Source: Nitrospira sp.
GTDB lineage: Bacteria > Nitrospirota > Nitrospiria > Nitrospirales > Nitrospiraceae
DNA: 64,000 bases
Assembly (NCBI GenBank): GCA_030692565.1
Contig: JAUYAO010000031.1
Coordinates: forward strand, 62,001-126,000
Direction of reading: 5' to 3'
Both the position numbers and the translations under genes were made by a program. This document shows, one piece after another, positions 9,286 through 19,276 of the stretch. Each line of letters opens with the position of its first letter. The first letter of the stretch is position 1. The notes under the pieces were generated by a model. That model was not told the DNA's origin. It was given only the letters and a program-made list of their open reading frames with translations, and made no database searches.

Positions 9286-10545
9286 TCATGACGCCGTGTC
9301 CGTTTCGACCGGCGGACTCCAGCGCTGATAGATCATGAGCACGATCGTCATGCCCACCACGCCCATCACAATCACGGTCAGCGCGTACATCGGAAACAGC
9401 TCGGTTCCGGGAATCCCGCTCGCCACCGGAAGAAACGCCATGACGGCCGTGGCGACACCGCGAGGGAACATGGCGGCGATCACCAACCGCTCGCCCCCCG
9501 TCCAGGCACCGGTCATCCGGCCCAAGGCTTCTGTGGCCATCCCGCGCACCGCGACGACAACCACGAAGAGCCCCAACCCGGTGAGCGCGATGCTCGTTGT
9601 GAGCGCGGAGAAATCCAGCATTAACCCCAGCAGGACATAGAAAAACGTCCGCACGAGAAACGATAATTCTTCGTTGATCCGCTTCAGGAATACGTCCAAC
9701 ACGAACTTCGCCTGGTCCAATTCGTAGCCGATCAGGGCCCGAATCGGTTTGGCCAGCCGTCCGACCAGATACTGCATGTTGCTCAGCACAAGGCCGAACA
9801 GGAGAATGGTGATGGCTCCGTTGGCCCCGATCAATTCAGCTACATAATACAGGACCAGGATTGCCGCCATCGTCAGCATATACGAAAGGGCCTGCCCCTC
9901 CAGCCAGGCCAGCAGGCGCGCCCACAGCGCTCCAGCCAGCACCGCCAACATCATGGCATCCCAGAACGCATGGAATAGTTCCCGAATGATGACGCCAGGG
10001 CTCCCCGATTCCTTCATCGCGCCCATCAGCGCTAAGGCCACCACCACGACAAAGACTTCCGAAATGGCCGAATCCAGACTGAGCAATACTTTGGTCTGCT
10101 CACGGAGCGAGGACATGTTCGAGGTGACGGGAATGATGATGGCGGCAGCCGTCCCGCCCACAATCGATCCAAGCAACAGGCCGTGCAACCACGTACCCTC
10201 CATCCACCACACATAGAATCCCATGATGCCCAGGGCCGTCAGAGTGAACACGGTGACCGAAAGGAACAGCGCCAGCGGCGTTTCGCTGACCACCTTCATG
10301 ATATGGAGATTGATGCCGCCATCGAAGAGGATGATGAGCAGCGCGAGGGTCCCAAAATAGGGCGCCAATTTCATGACCAGGGCCGGTTCGGCAAGATGGA
10401 ACACCGGCCCCAGCAGCACGCCGAACCCCATGAGGAATAACACACTGGGTATGCCGGTCCGCTTGAACACCAGCTCACCGGCCAGGCCGACCAGAATGAT
10501 CAATCCGGTCAAGCCGAGCACCGATTCGACGCTCAACGATTCCAT
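9286..10545 (-). CDS. Cation:proton antiporter (CPA family)
   Basis: A polytopic protein of 419 residues with about twelve membrane segments. Recognisable family segments are GIPSVLFLMGFGVLLGP near the N-terminus, LLIILFDGGINL, SDSAISE-type SLDSAISEVFVV with a membrane aspartate, and RGVATAVMAFLP near the end. It probably exchanges Na+ or K+ for H+ at the inner membrane. The ATG at 10545 (MESLSVESV) is chosen because the upstream frame is arginine-rich and not membrane-like. It is divergent from the MscS operon, sharing about 190 bp of promoter DNA. Confidence 0.85.
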   Translation of the reverse strand: MESLSVESVLGLTGLIILVGLAGELVFKRTGIPSVLFLMGFGVLLGPVFHLAEPALVMKLAPYFGTLALLIILFDGGINLHIMKVVSETPLALFLSVTVFTLTALGIMGFYVWWMEGTWLHGLLLGSIVGGTAAAIIIPVTSNMSSLREQTKVLLSLDSAISEVFVVVVALALMGAMKESGSPGVIIRELFHAFWDAMMLAVLAGALWARLLAWLEGQALSYMLTMAAILVLYYVAELIGANGAITILLFGLVLSNMQYLVGRLAKPIRALIGYELDQAKFVLDVFLKRINEELSFLVRTFFYVLLGLMLDFSALTTSIALTGLGLFVVVVAVRGMATEALGRMTGAWTGGERLVIAAMFPRGVATAVMAFLPVASGIPGTELFPMYALTVIVMGVVGMTIVLMIYQRWSPPVETDTAS

Positions 10546-10737
10546 GAAACCAAGACCTTTCGAGCAACACACAGTTTTCGTAGCACGGGGCATTATGCGG
10601 GAGGGCCTCCACCGGCGCAACCGAAGAGCGTCGGAATGCCCGACCGGGCGATCCGATCCATGTTGACTGTGGCGCAGCGTCTTTGAGTGTGCCACAATTC
10701 CTTCCAAATCGACTGGATCTCGCTGGAGGACTCAGCA

Positions 10738-12486
10738 ATGACGAACTCGAAGAAAGAGGGTGTGAGCTTGCTCAACCGGAGACCCTACTTCTGGACGATC
10801 GCCGTATTCTGTTGGCTCATCTTCCCCTGCTCCGGGTGGCACAGCCTGCACGCCGAAACGGCCGCCCCCACATTGAGCCAGGCTCCGCTCCCTCAGCCTA
10901 TTGGCGCGCCGGTGGTGTTGGGAGAGGATACGCTTTTTTTGATCTACGACAAGCTGGGCCCCTTCACCCCGCAGGAACGGGCTCAGGCCATCACAGACCG
11001 GTTGACTCGCCTCGCCAAAGATCCCTTCACCAGCGTGCACTCCGTCACAGCCACGGATCAAGAACTCACGAGCGAGCTCGTGCATGGCGAAATGGTGGTG
11101 ATGACCATCACCGACCGCGATGCCCAGCCCACCGGCAAGAGCCGGCAGGATCTCGCAAGAGACTACGCACAGAAGATCCAAACGGCGCTCTCACAATCCC
11201 ACGAACAGTTCTCCATACGCGCCCTCATCATCGACGCCGCCTGGGCGCTGCTGGACACCGCCATTCTCATCGTCCTTCTGGTCCTATTCCACAAAACATT
11301 TCCAAAAATCTACGCCAAAATCGAGGCCTGGCGCGGGACCATCATCCGCCCGATCAGGATCCAGCGCGTTGAATTGCTGTCGGCTGATCAGATTGCGACG
11401 GCACTCACAGCGCTAGCCAAGACTATCCGCATTGTGGCGGTCTTGGTCCTGTTTTACGTGTATCTCACGACCGTTCTGGGCATCTTCCCGTGGACCCGAG
11501 GCATCTCAGCCGCGCTCTTCGGGGCTGTTGTCTCCACCTTGCAGGCCATTGGCCAGGCCTTTGCGACCTATATCCCCAATGTCGTGTCGATCGCGGTCAT
11601 CATCGTCGTCACCCGGTACATCCTCAAAATGATTTCGTTGTTATTTGTCGGGATCGAGCGAGGAGCCATCACACTCACGGGGTTTCACCGGGAGTGGGCC
11701 GAACCGACCTATAAGATCGTCCGGTTCCTGGTGATCGTGTTCGCCGCCATCGCCTGTTTTCCCTACATTCCCGGATCACAGTCCGAAGGGTTTCGCGGCA
11801 TCTCCGTCTTCTTGGGTCTCCTCATCTCGTTGGGATCGGCCGCTGCCATCGGCAACGTCGTTGCCGGGGTGGTCCTCACCTACATGCGCCCGTTCCGCGT
11901 CGGCGATCGCGTCAAGATTGCCGATACCATGGGAGATGTCATGGAGAAAACACTCCTCGTCACGCGCGTCCGGACGATCAAAAACGTGGACGTTACAATT
12001 CCCAATGCCATGGTCCTCGGAAGCCATCTCATCAATTTTAGTTCCGTGGCCAAAGAGCAGGGTCTCATTCTCCATACCAGGGTGACCATCGGCTACGACG
12101 CCCCCTGGCGAACAGTCCATGCCCTGCTGATCTCAGCCGCGCGGGCGACGACGCATATCCTCGCAAGCCCGGAACCCTTCGTGCTGCAAACCAGCCTGGA
12201 CGATTTCTATGTGACCTATGAAATTAACGCTTATACCGATCAAGCCAATCTGATGGCGACGATCTACGCGGAACTGCACCGGCACATTCAAGATCAGTTT
12301 AATGAAGCGGGTGTCGAAATCATGTCGCCACACTATGCTCAGATCCGTGACGGCAACCAGACCACGATTCCAGACCAGTACCTGCCCAAAACCTACCAGG
12401 CTCCGTCGTTCCGCTTGGGTCCGCTGGGCAACTTGTTTCGCGCCGGTCCAGATCCAGAAAGCCCCAAGGGAGGGCCGAAACCATGA
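10738..12486 (+). CDS. Large MscS-family mechanosensitive channel
   Basis: A 582-residue protein: a signal/anchor segment near residues 17-37, an extracytoplasmic domain to about 160, several membrane helices, then an MscS core. The pore-helix region reads FLGLLISLGSAAAIGNVVAGVVLTYM and the beta domain has RVGDRVKI and VTIPNAMVL. MscS channels release solutes on hypo-osmotic shock. The ATG at 10738 has GGAGGA eight bases upstream. It overlaps the next MscS gene by 4 bp (ATGA), so the two are translationally coupled. The C-terminus is proline-rich and longer than in minimal MscS. Confidence 0.88.
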   Translation: MTNSKKEGVSLLNRRPYFWTIAVFCWLIFPCSGWHSLHAETAAPTLSQAPLPQPIGAPVVLGEDTLFLIYDKLGPFTPQERAQAITDRLTRLAKDPFTSVHSVTATDQELTSELVHGEMVVMTITDRDAQPTGKSRQDLARDYAQKIQTALSQSHEQFSIRALIIDAAWALLDTAILIVLLVLFHKTFPKIYAKIEAWRGTIIRPIRIQRVELLSADQIATALTALAKTIRIVAVLVLFYVYLTTVLGIFPWTRGISAALFGAVVSTLQAIGQAFATYIPNVVSIAVIIVVTRYILKMISLLFVGIERGAITLTGFHREWAEPTYKIVRFLVIVFAAIACFPYIPGSQSEGFRGISVFLGLLISLGSAAAIGNVVAGVVLTYMRPFRVGDRVKIADTMGDVMEKTLLVTRVRTIKNVDVTIPNAMVLGSHLINFSSVAKEQGLILHTRVTIGYDAPWRTVHALLISAARATTHILASPEPFVLQTSLDDFYVTYEINAYTDQANLMATIYAELHRHIQDQFNEAGVEIMSPHYAQIRDGNQTTIPDQYLPKTYQAPSFRLGPLGNLFRAGPDPESPKGGPKP

Positions 12487-13415
12487 CAACCTCTCTCCAG
12501 CGGTTCATTGAAAGCTGGTTGTTCGATCCGACGGTCGGCAAGCTGGTCTCTACCACGGTCGCGATCCTCCTGGTCATGGCACTGGTGCGGATATCCCGGA
12601 GAGTGCTGAATCGCTACGTGCAGGAACCAGGCAATCTGTACCGTGCCAAGAAGATGGTGACGTTTCTTGGATACTTCACGGGGCTGATTGCCATCTCTCT
12701 GATTTTCAGTGATAGCCTTGGGAGAATGGCCGTGGCCTTTGGCGTCGCCGGTGCCGGAATCGCCTTCGCCTTGCAGGAAGTCATCGCCAGCCTCGCCGGA
12801 TGGGTGGCCATCTCATTCGGCAACTTCTACAACACAGGCGACCGGGTTCAGCTCGGCGGCATTAAAGGGGACGTGATCGACATCGGCATGTTACGGACGA
12901 CGATGATGGAGATCGGCCAGTGGGTGAATGCCGACCTCTACAACGGGCGTATTGTGAAAATTGCCAACAGTTTTGTCTTCAAAGAGCCGGTGTTCAACTA
13001 TTCCGGCGACTTTCCCTTCTTGTGGGATGAAATCACGGTCCCGGTGAAATACGGCAGCGACTACCGCTTCTCCCGTGAGATCTTTCAACGGATCCTGGTC
13101 GAGATCACCGGAGAATATTCCACACAAGCCAAGGCGAGCTGGACGGAGCTGATTCAACAGTACCGAGTGGATTCAGCCGAGATCGATCCCCGCGTCTTCC
13201 TCGTCGCCAACGATAATTGGATGGAGTTCACGCTTCGCTATGTCGTGGACTACAAGAAGCGGCGGATCACCAAGGATCGGCTGTTCACCCGCATTCTGGA
13301 AGAAGTGGACCAGACCAACGGTCGCGTGGCGCTCGCCTCCGCCACCTTCCATCTCGTCGAAACCCCTGAGATCAAAGTTCAGCTGGTCGCCCCCCCACAA
13401 GGTCGCCAGGCTTGA
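12483..13415 (+). CDS. MscS-family mechanosensitive channel, short form
   Basis: A 310-residue MscS-type protein with two or three N-terminal helices and a core region AVAFGVAGAGIAFALQEVIASLAGWV (pore helix), followed by NTGDRVQLGGIKGDV, a typical MscS beta domain entry. It is the second gene of a tandem pair and begins inside the stop of the first (ATGA overlap). A beta-barrel gene begins at its stop codon, so the three form one operon. Having two different MscS proteins translated together suggests either mixed function or different gating thresholds, which is inference. Confidence 0.87.
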   Translation: MTTSLQRFIESWLFDPTVGKLVSTTVAILLVMALVRISRRVLNRYVQEPGNLYRAKKMVTFLGYFTGLIAISLIFSDSLGRMAVAFGVAGAGIAFALQEVIASLAGWVAISFGNFYNTGDRVQLGGIKGDVIDIGMLRTTMMEIGQWVNADLYNGRIVKIANSFVFKEPVFNYSGDFPFLWDEITVPVKYGSDYRFSREIFQRILVEITGEYSTQAKASWTELIQQYRVDSAEIDPRVFLVANDNWMEFTLRYVVDYKKRRITKDRLFTRILEEVDQTNGRVALASATFHLVETPEIKVQLVAPPQGRQA

Positions 13416-14605
13416 TCGCGTTCGGACGCACGACAACCCATTGCCAAGGCCTGCGATGGATTGGATCGTTCTGGCTTGCCCTGCTCCTCCCTGTAATCAG
13501 CCTAGGTCTAGCCTTCGGCGAGGAATCTTCCGTCTGGTCGTCCGATTGGCACTATGGCGCGACGGTTGATCTGAGCTACGCGCTCGACTTCAACTTTCCT
13601 GACAACCACCGTTGGCGGAGCAAGAGTACCACTCCACGCGTCAATGAACTGGCTCCCAATATGGTGCAGGGATACGTTCGCAAAGACGTCTCCGAAACAT
13701 CACGCTGGGGCATGGAACTTGGCCTGCAAGCAGGCTATGACACCAATGCATTGGTACCGGATCCGAATCCCGGCAGGGGAAAGCCCGTCGGTGGAGCGGA
13801 CACGCTGCGCCACATTTCCCGGGCGAATGTATCGTACTTGGCCTCCGTCGGCCACGGCCTGACCCTCACCGCAGGACTCTTCAACAGCTTCATCGGGTAC
13901 CAGTCGATCTATGCGAAAAACAACCTGAACTACACCCGCACCTACATGGCCGACAACGCGCCCTACTTCATGTTCGGTCTCGGCGCGCAGTACCCACTGA
14001 GTGACACCCTGCAACTCGGCCTCTATGTGATCAACGGCTACAGCTATCTGTCCCATCAGAACGACCAACCTAGCTACGGCACACAAGTGGTCTGGAAACC
14101 TGCTGCCCGCCTGACCGTCACGGAAAACCTGTACTACGGCCCGGACCAGTCGAACACGGCCATCGAATTCTGGCGATTCTTTTCCGACAGCATCGTGGAG
14201 TGGAGAGACGGGCCGCTCATCCTTGCCGCGGCCTACGACATCGGCACGGAGAACGCCGCGGAACTGCCGGGCCAACCCCGGACCTTCTGGACAGCGGCGG
14301 CAGTGTATGCGCACTGGAACATCAGCGGCCCCTGGAGTGTGGCTGTACGCCCGGAACTCTATTGGGACCGCAATGGTCGGATTTCCGGATCCGAGCAACT
14401 ATTAAAAGCCATGACGACCACCCTGGAATACAAATGGACCCACCCCTGGCAGACGGCTCTTCTAAGACTGGAACATCGCTACGATGAATCCTCGGGCGCC
14501 GGCGGCGGGTTTTTCAAACGCGGGGAGATCTCGCCAGGCGTCATCGGCTTGGCCCGGGAGCAGCACCTTCTGCTCTTCTCGGTCGTGTGGTCGTTAGATA
14601 AATGA
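13412..14605 (+). CDS. Outer-membrane beta-barrel porin-like protein
   Basis: A 397-residue protein with a signal peptide (hydrophobic about 15-35, ending LAFG) and a mature part rich in alternating aromatic and polar strands, as in the putative porin family OmpL/BBP2 (recalled, not searched). The only start upstream of the signal peptide is a TTG at 13412, which overlaps the stop of the upstream MscS gene. The last strand ends VVWSLDK; a terminal aromatic strand is usual for barrels. Its operon partners suggest a role in envelope permeability. Confidence 0.72.
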   Translation: MIAFGRTTTHCQGLRWIGSFWLALLLPVISLGLAFGEESSVWSSDWHYGATVDLSYALDFNFPDNHRWRSKSTTPRVNELAPNMVQGYVRKDVSETSRWGMELGLQAGYDTNALVPDPNPGRGKPVGGADTLRHISRANVSYLASVGHGLTLTAGLFNSFIGYQSIYAKNNLNYTRTYMADNAPYFMFGLGAQYPLSDTLQLGLYVINGYSYLSHQNDQPSYGTQVVWKPAARLTVTENLYYGPDQSNTAIEFWRFFSDSIVEWRDGPLILAAAYDIGTENAAELPGQPRTFWTAAAVYAHWNISGPWSVAVRPELYWDRNGRISGSEQLLKAMTTTLEYKWTHPWQTALLRLEHRYDESSGAGGGFFKRGEISPGVIGLAREQHLLLFSVVWSLDK

Positions 14606-14626
14606 CCACTGATGCCCCGGTCATTT
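14600..14626. terminator. Inverted repeat between convergent genes
   Basis: AAATGACC (14600-14607) and GGTCATTT (14619-14626) form a perfect 8-bp stem around an 11-base loop. The porin stop (14603-14605) and the antiporter stop (14621-14623) lie symmetrically inside the two arms. It probably acts as a two-way terminator, though there is no long T run. Confidence 0.55.
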
Positions 14627-15874
14627 CCGTGTCAACCTATTCTCTTGGCTCCCTCCCATAGAAAGCACTCGATTGATCGTCAGCCCTTGAACCAAAATCG
14701 AAAAGACCACCACCGCATAGGTAATCGTGATCAGCGCGTCGCGCTCCTGGCCGACCGGCAGGGACAAGGCTAACGCCACGGAAATCCCGCCGCGGAGCCC
14801 GCCCCATGTTAGAATCGTAACGGTCCGCTCGCTAAACTCCCGGGCGAAGCTGAAGGCTTTCACTTGCACGAAGACGCTCAACCAGCGCGCCGCGAGCACC
14901 AGCGGAATGGCGACCAGGCCAGCCAAAAGATATGGCCGCTGAAAGCTCAGCACCAGCACTTCCAATCCGATCAGCACGAACAGCACGGCGTTCAACAATT
15001 CATCGAGCAATTCCCAAAAATTGTCGAGGTGCTCTCGTGTGGTGTCGGACATCGCCCATTGCCGGCCATGGTTTCCAATCAGCAAACCCGCCACGACCAC
15101 GGCGATCGGTCCGGACGTATGGAGAAGGTCCGCGAGGGCGAAACTCCCCATCACCAACGCCAGAGTAATCAAGATCTCGACCTGATAATTATCCACTGAC
15201 CGGAGCATACGATAGGCGACGTAGCCGAGGGCCAATCCCAGCGCCGCACCCCCGAGGGCCTCTTCCGCAAAGAGCGCAAAGATGTCGGTCACGCTCACCG
15301 AGGGTTTCGGTAAGAGGTTGAGGACCACCAGGAAAATCACGACGCCGACTCCGTCGTTGAAGAGCGATTCGCCGACGATCTTCATTTCGAGGGCCTTCGG
15401 AAGACGCGCCTGCCGCAACACACCCATGACGGCAATCGGATCGGTCGGCGAAATCAGCGCGCCGAACAGCAGACAATAGAGAAAGGGCAGTGGCAGCCCG
15501 ACAAAATCAAAGAGCCAATACCCCAGCAAGCCGGTGATGAGACTCGAGAGGATCGTCCCGACGACCGCCAGCGTGCCAATTACCCACTTGAGGTCCAGCA
15601 ATTCGTCCAGTTTTACGTGGAGCGCCCCGGCGAACAACAGAAACCCCAGCATACCGTGCATGAGCGCCTCGTTGAAATCGATGGCGCCGATGAACCGTTG
15701 GGCTTCCGCTTCGACTCCAAACCCCAGCTTGCCCAGTACGAGCAACACGAGCGAAAAGACCAGCGCCACCGCCATCAGCCCGATGGTAATCGGCAGCTTC
15801 AACAGCCGATGGTTGACGTAACTGAACAACGCGGCCAGGCAGATCAGAATAGTCAGCGTATGAATTAACGGCAC
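14621..15874 (-). CDS. CPA1-family Na+/H+ antiporter (NhaP-type)
   Basis: A 417-residue polytopic protein with CPA1 motifs: LFGALISPTDPIAVMGVL, GESLFNDGVGVVIF (the membrane ND pair) and WGGLRGGISVALALSLP near the end. It exchanges Na+ (or K+) for H+ at the inner membrane. The start is GTG at 15874 with GGAGA seven bases upstream. It converges on the porin gene. Together with NhaA and the CPA-type gene at 9.3 kb it is one of three cation/proton antiporters in this window. Confidence 0.9.
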   Translation of the reverse strand: MPLIHTLTILICLAALFSYVNHRLLKLPITIGLMAVALVFSLVLLVLGKLGFGVEAEAQRFIGAIDFNEALMHGMLGFLLFAGALHVKLDELLDLKWVIGTLAVVGTILSSLITGLLGYWLFDFVGLPLPFLYCLLFGALISPTDPIAVMGVLRQARLPKALEMKIVGESLFNDGVGVVIFLVVLNLLPKPSVSVTDIFALFAEEALGGAALGLALGYVAYRMLRSVDNYQVEILITLALVMGSFALADLLHTSGPIAVVVAGLLIGNHGRQWAMSDTTREHLDNFWELLDELLNAVLFVLIGLEVLVLSFQRPYLLAGLVAIPLVLAARWLSVFVQVKAFSFAREFSERTVTILTWGGLRGGISVALALSLPVGQERDALITITYAVVVFSILVQGLTINRVLSMGGSQENRLTRK

Positions 15875-16053
15875 GGCATCTCTCCTTCGGCGAACCCTCT
15901 CTGGTGAGCGACGCTCGCCTTTGACAGGGGTAACTGTTCCTTCAGCCGCTCAGGCGATACGGAGACATCGCCTGGGCCGCATCATCCGAATTCTCTCCAT
16001 GGACCGCATCCCATGGCATCTGTGCGACAGAGAGGCTCAGCTGAGGCGCCAGG

Positions 16054-16980
16054 CTAGGATTTCGCTATACTTGCTCCGGCGACGACCTCGACTTTGAAGG
16101 GGGCGCTGGCTTCCCCCATATACCAGGTTCGATGCGGGAACGGAATCTCGATCCCCTGCCCGTCAAAGGCCCTCTTCAGTCGCCGGCGGTATTCGCGTCC
16201 CACATTCCATTGTTCCAACGGCCTGGTCTTGATCCGAATACGAATGACGACGGCTGAATCGGAAAAATCGTCTACGCCGATGATTTCGATGGGGGCGACG
16301 AACTTATCGCGAAAGGCAGGGTCTTCCCGTAGCTCTTCGCCGACCTGGCGCATGACGTCGGCGACCCGATCCGTATCCTCTTTGTAAGCCACGCCCATGT
16401 TCAGTACGAACGCCGACCATTCCTTCGTCATGTTCGAGAGCGTCGTGATCGTGCCGTTCGGGAAGACATGCACCACTCCTGAAAAGTCGCGCAACGTGAT
16501 CGTGCGGAACGTGATCGATTCGACCAGGCCGCCGGTGCCGTTGATGACGGCCACATCACCCAGCCTGATTTGATCCTCCAGAATGATGAAGAAGCCGCTG
16601 ATCAAATCCCGGACGAGATTCTGCGCCCCAAAGCCCACGGCTAGGCCGAGAATCCCGGCCCCCGCCAGGATCGGTCGGATATCCAGTCCGATCTGGTCCA
16701 GCACTTCGACGATAATCACGGCCCAGATGAGGCTGATCACAATGGTGCGGAGAATCCCCGTCAGCGTCGCAGCCCGTTTCCGGCTGGTGTCGGAGTCCAC
16801 GTCCCCCGGCATACCGGTTCTGGCTACCAGAGATTCCAGGTGTCGAATGCCCAGCCGGAGAAACCGCATCGCGACAAGCCCCAGGACGACGATCAATGCG
16901 ATCTTGGCGCCGGCCTTGCCGATGGTCGCTCCCATCGAAATCAGCCAGGGCGTGAGTTCCTGCAGTGTCCCTGTATCCAT
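16054..16980 (-). CDS. MscS-family mechanosensitive channel
   Basis: A 308-residue protein with three N-terminal helices. The pore helix reads ILAGAGILGLAVGFGAQNLV and the beta domain has DQIRLGDVAVINGTGGLVE and VHVFPNGTITTLSN, close to the E. coli-type MscS/YkuT plan. The ATG at 16980 has GAAGGAG upstream. It is the third MscS protein in the window and lies 49 bp downstream of an outer-membrane protein gene on the same strand. About 180 bases between it and the CPA1 gene hold no gene I can see. Confidence 0.9.
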   Translation of the reverse strand: MDTGTLQELTPWLISMGATIGKAGAKIALIVVLGLVAMRFLRLGIRHLESLVARTGMPGDVDSDTSRKRAATLTGILRTIVISLIWAVIIVEVLDQIGLDIRPILAGAGILGLAVGFGAQNLVRDLISGFFIILEDQIRLGDVAVINGTGGLVESITFRTITLRDFSGVVHVFPNGTITTLSNMTKEWSAFVLNMGVAYKEDTDRVADVMRQVGEELREDPAFRDKFVAPIEIIGVDDFSDSAVVIRIRIKTRPLEQWNVGREYRRRLKRAFDGQGIEIPFPHRTWYMGEASAPFKVEVVAGASIAKS

Positions 16981-17029
16981 ATGGGCTCCTTCATCAAGTA
17001 GGTTAGGGGTAAAACAACCTGCCGCGTTG

Positions 17030-18007
17030 TCAAAATTCCCTGATCATGCGGAACCCGATCTGCGGAATTGCCAGATCCTGCGTGAATCGCGCGCCGACAC
17101 CGGCTTGTATCATCCAATGCCTGCCGAGTTCGTAATGCACCTGCGGCATCACGAGAAACGTCGTGTGGCCGTTTATGACCTGCGCGTGGTTGACTTCGAT
17201 GCCGGCCACCAGCCGGTCCGATACATCGGCAAAGAGCGTCACGTTGGCCAACATCTCCGTATTGCGTCCGCCGATCTGACCTCCATGTTCAAAGCGGGGC
17301 CCGACCATGGCGAACAGGCTCCAAGTCTGGTCGAACCGGTATCCGGCCAGATACAGCCAGGACGTCGTCCACAGGCCGGGATCGCGGTCGTACTGAGCAA
17401 TGACCTGGGCGCCGTGAATGAATCGATGGTCGAATCCGGTGCCGAACGTGAGTTGTCCGGCCGCTTTGTATGCTTCAAGCGACGCATTCTCCATCGGCGC
17501 CTCAAACTCGATCGAGATCCCATCGGCCACCGTATACTCGATTTCAGGCGCCCATTCCATCCCCTGCCTATCGGAGCTGCGCCTCGCGAGGCCCAGCGGG
17601 TCCGGCGCATGGTCGACCGTCTTGCTCGTTCGCCTCAGAGGGACCAGGCCAAGAACGTTGATCTCACCGGCGCCGCGTTTTTCCCCCAACGGCCGTACCA
17701 GGTCGAACACCATCGGCTCCGGAATCCGGGGCCCCTTTTCTTCTCCCGAGACCCGTTCAATCGTTTCGACCTCGCTGGCCGGATACGACCACACACGAAA
17801 GTCCGCCCGTCCGAAACCCTGTCGCGGCATCGCCGGTTCCGGAGAGAAACGCGTCAACCACCGGCCGTCTGTATTCATGAACAGGATCGGACGGGCACAA
17901 TCCGTTTGGGACTGTTCAGGACCGTAGATGTCCGCCTCGACCGGGTCCGCTGCAATTACAATTGCGCCCAGCGTGGCCGCACACAATGCCATGACAACAG
18001 GGGTCAT
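17030..18007 (-). CDS. Predicted outer-membrane barrel protein, unknown function
   Basis: About 325 residues. The start at 18007 gives a plain signal peptide (MTPVVMALCAATLGAIVIAA), while the open frame extends much further upstream; another ATG at 18079 is possible. The mature part has repeated amphipathic strands with aromatic ends, such as TTSWLYLAGYRFDQTW and GAQVIAQYDRD, and ends RMIREF, as in barrels with a terminal phenylalanine. I do not recognise a specific family. It follows the DUF481 gene, which is another outer-membrane protein. Confidence 0.6.
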   Translation of the reverse strand: MTPVVMALCAATLGAIVIAADPVEADIYGPEQSQTDCARPILFMNTDGRWLTRFSPEPAMPRQGFGRADFRVWSYPASEVETIERVSGEEKGPRIPEPMVFDLVRPLGEKRGAGEINVLGLVPLRRTSKTVDHAPDPLGLARRSSDRQGMEWAPEIEYTVADGISIEFEAPMENASLEAYKAAGQLTFGTGFDHRFIHGAQVIAQYDRDPGLWTTSWLYLAGYRFDQTWSLFAMVGPRFEHGGQIGGRNTEMLANVTLFADVSDRLVAGIEVNHAQVINGHTTFLVMPQVHYELGRHWMIQAGVGARFTQDLAIPQIGFRMIREF

Positions 18008-18134
18008 GGAGCGAGCGCCCGTTGAGGTGATAGCCGGACAGGGACAAGCCCCTGCGGTTGCGGCTCCGCTGACGGGCATCCGTTCGCGCTTAACGAGGCC
18101 GGTCCTTCCTGTCGATTGCACCCTAAGACTCCCG

Positions 18135-19193
18135 CTAACTCTTGAATTCAAATCCGACTCCGAAGATGACGGCCTCGTCGGTCCGCTTTCTTCCCGGCGC
18201 AGGAGCGTCGTTGTAACGGATGTCATACTCCACGTTGAAAAACAGATTATTGAACAGCGTGACGCGAAGCCCCTGGTCGGCAAAGATGCGCAACGCCGAC
18301 CGTTGATCGAAGTCGAGAAACCCCTCGTGCTTGTGGAACAGTTTCACCCGGTCCGGAATCAGCAAAAACTCGGTGCGCAAGGACCAGCGGGCCGACGGGG
18401 TTTTTATCGAAGGCGCATTCGTATAGTGCTCGCTCACATGCGCCAGGCCTGTCACGACCGAGATCGACACCCGCTGCGTGTCGATGAACTGATACCCGAG
18501 TCCGGCGCCGATGGTGCTTCGGAACGACAGGTTTTGAAAGGTGTCCTTTTCCATCAGGCCTTCGGCGCTGGCGAAGAGCTTCTTGCTCAGGAAAAAGTCG
18601 TATTTCAGAGAGGCGAGGGAATTGCGCACCGTGACCCGGCTTCCCACCTCTCCGTAGTTGTACTTGCCTTCAGCCAGCATGCGATGCCGATCCGAACGAA
18701 CCGTCCATCGGGTGGAGGCATTGACGGCTTGTGTTTCGGTGTTCCCCTGGGTGCGATTGCCTCCCACGTTCAGCGTTCCATGGTAGCGGATCGGCGGCGG
18801 GGGATTGATCGCCTTTACGGCATCGAGAGCGAACGGGCCATCGACCCCGATTCGGCCGGCTTCGACGGTCGTATGGTGTGTGTAGAGCCACTCAGTCCAG
18901 CCCGTTTCTTCGACCTTGTCATGCAACTGGATCGTGAGCGGTTTGTCGGCCGAGAGACTCTGAATTTCCGGCCATCGAATTTTGACTTCGCCGCTGTGCG
19001 CCGTACTTAAGATAAGGATCTCTTCCTCCATCCTGACGATCGTGCCGGTCAGGCGGTCACCATTGCGCAAGTGCACCTCGTCGGCCCAGCAGGGCGAAAA
19101 CAGAACCGTCACGGTAAGCCATCCTGCCGCCAGTACAGAAAACCGGGGCAAAAGAATTCTCAATGAGGTCCCGTGAATAGATCGTGCCGTCAT
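18135..19193 (-). CDS. DUF481 family outer-membrane protein (YdiY-like)
   Basis: A 352-residue protein with a signal peptide (hydrophobic to about residue 32, SPCWADE). An N-terminal module EVHLRNGDRLTGTIVRMEEE resembles the LSm-like part often fused to DUF481. The C-terminal barrel contains GNRTQGNTETQAVNAS and ends GVGFEFKS with a terminal aromatic strand. DUF481 proteins are often described as salt-induced outer-membrane proteins. The ATG at 19193 is the last start that keeps the signal peptide; the longer frame upstream is not protein-like. Confidence 0.78.
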   Translation of the reverse strand: MTARSIHGTSLRILLPRFSVLAAGWLTVTVLFSPCWADEVHLRNGDRLTGTIVRMEEEILILSTAHSGEVKIRWPEIQSLSADKPLTIQLHDKVEETGWTEWLYTHHTTVEAGRIGVDGPFALDAVKAINPPPPIRYHGTLNVGGNRTQGNTETQAVNASTRWTVRSDRHRMLAEGKYNYGEVGSRVTVRNSLASLKYDFFLSKKLFASAEGLMEKDTFQNLSFRSTIGAGLGYQFIDTQRVSISVVTGLAHVSEHYTNAPSIKTPSARWSLRTEFLLIPDRVKLFHKHEGFLDFDQRSALRIFADQGLRVTLFNNLFFNVEYDIRYNDAPAPGRKRTDEAVIFGVGFEFKS

Positions 19194-19276
19194 GAGTGGA
19201 ATCAGTCGTGTCTCCAAGTAGCGGGGGTGCCGGCAAGGATTCTGCGCCATGCAAGATATCTCAGCGGGCATGTCGG

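Noticed and set aside
16583-18025. 480-codon plus-strand frame
   Set aside because: It is antisense to the MscS gene and the outer-membrane protein gene. Its composition is arginine- and histidine-rich, typical of antisense frames.
18134-18283. Upstream extension of the 17-18 kb outer-membrane protein
   Set aside because: It overlaps the end of the DUF481 gene and encodes a serine- and arginine-rich stretch with no signal peptide. The ATG at 18007 is more likely.
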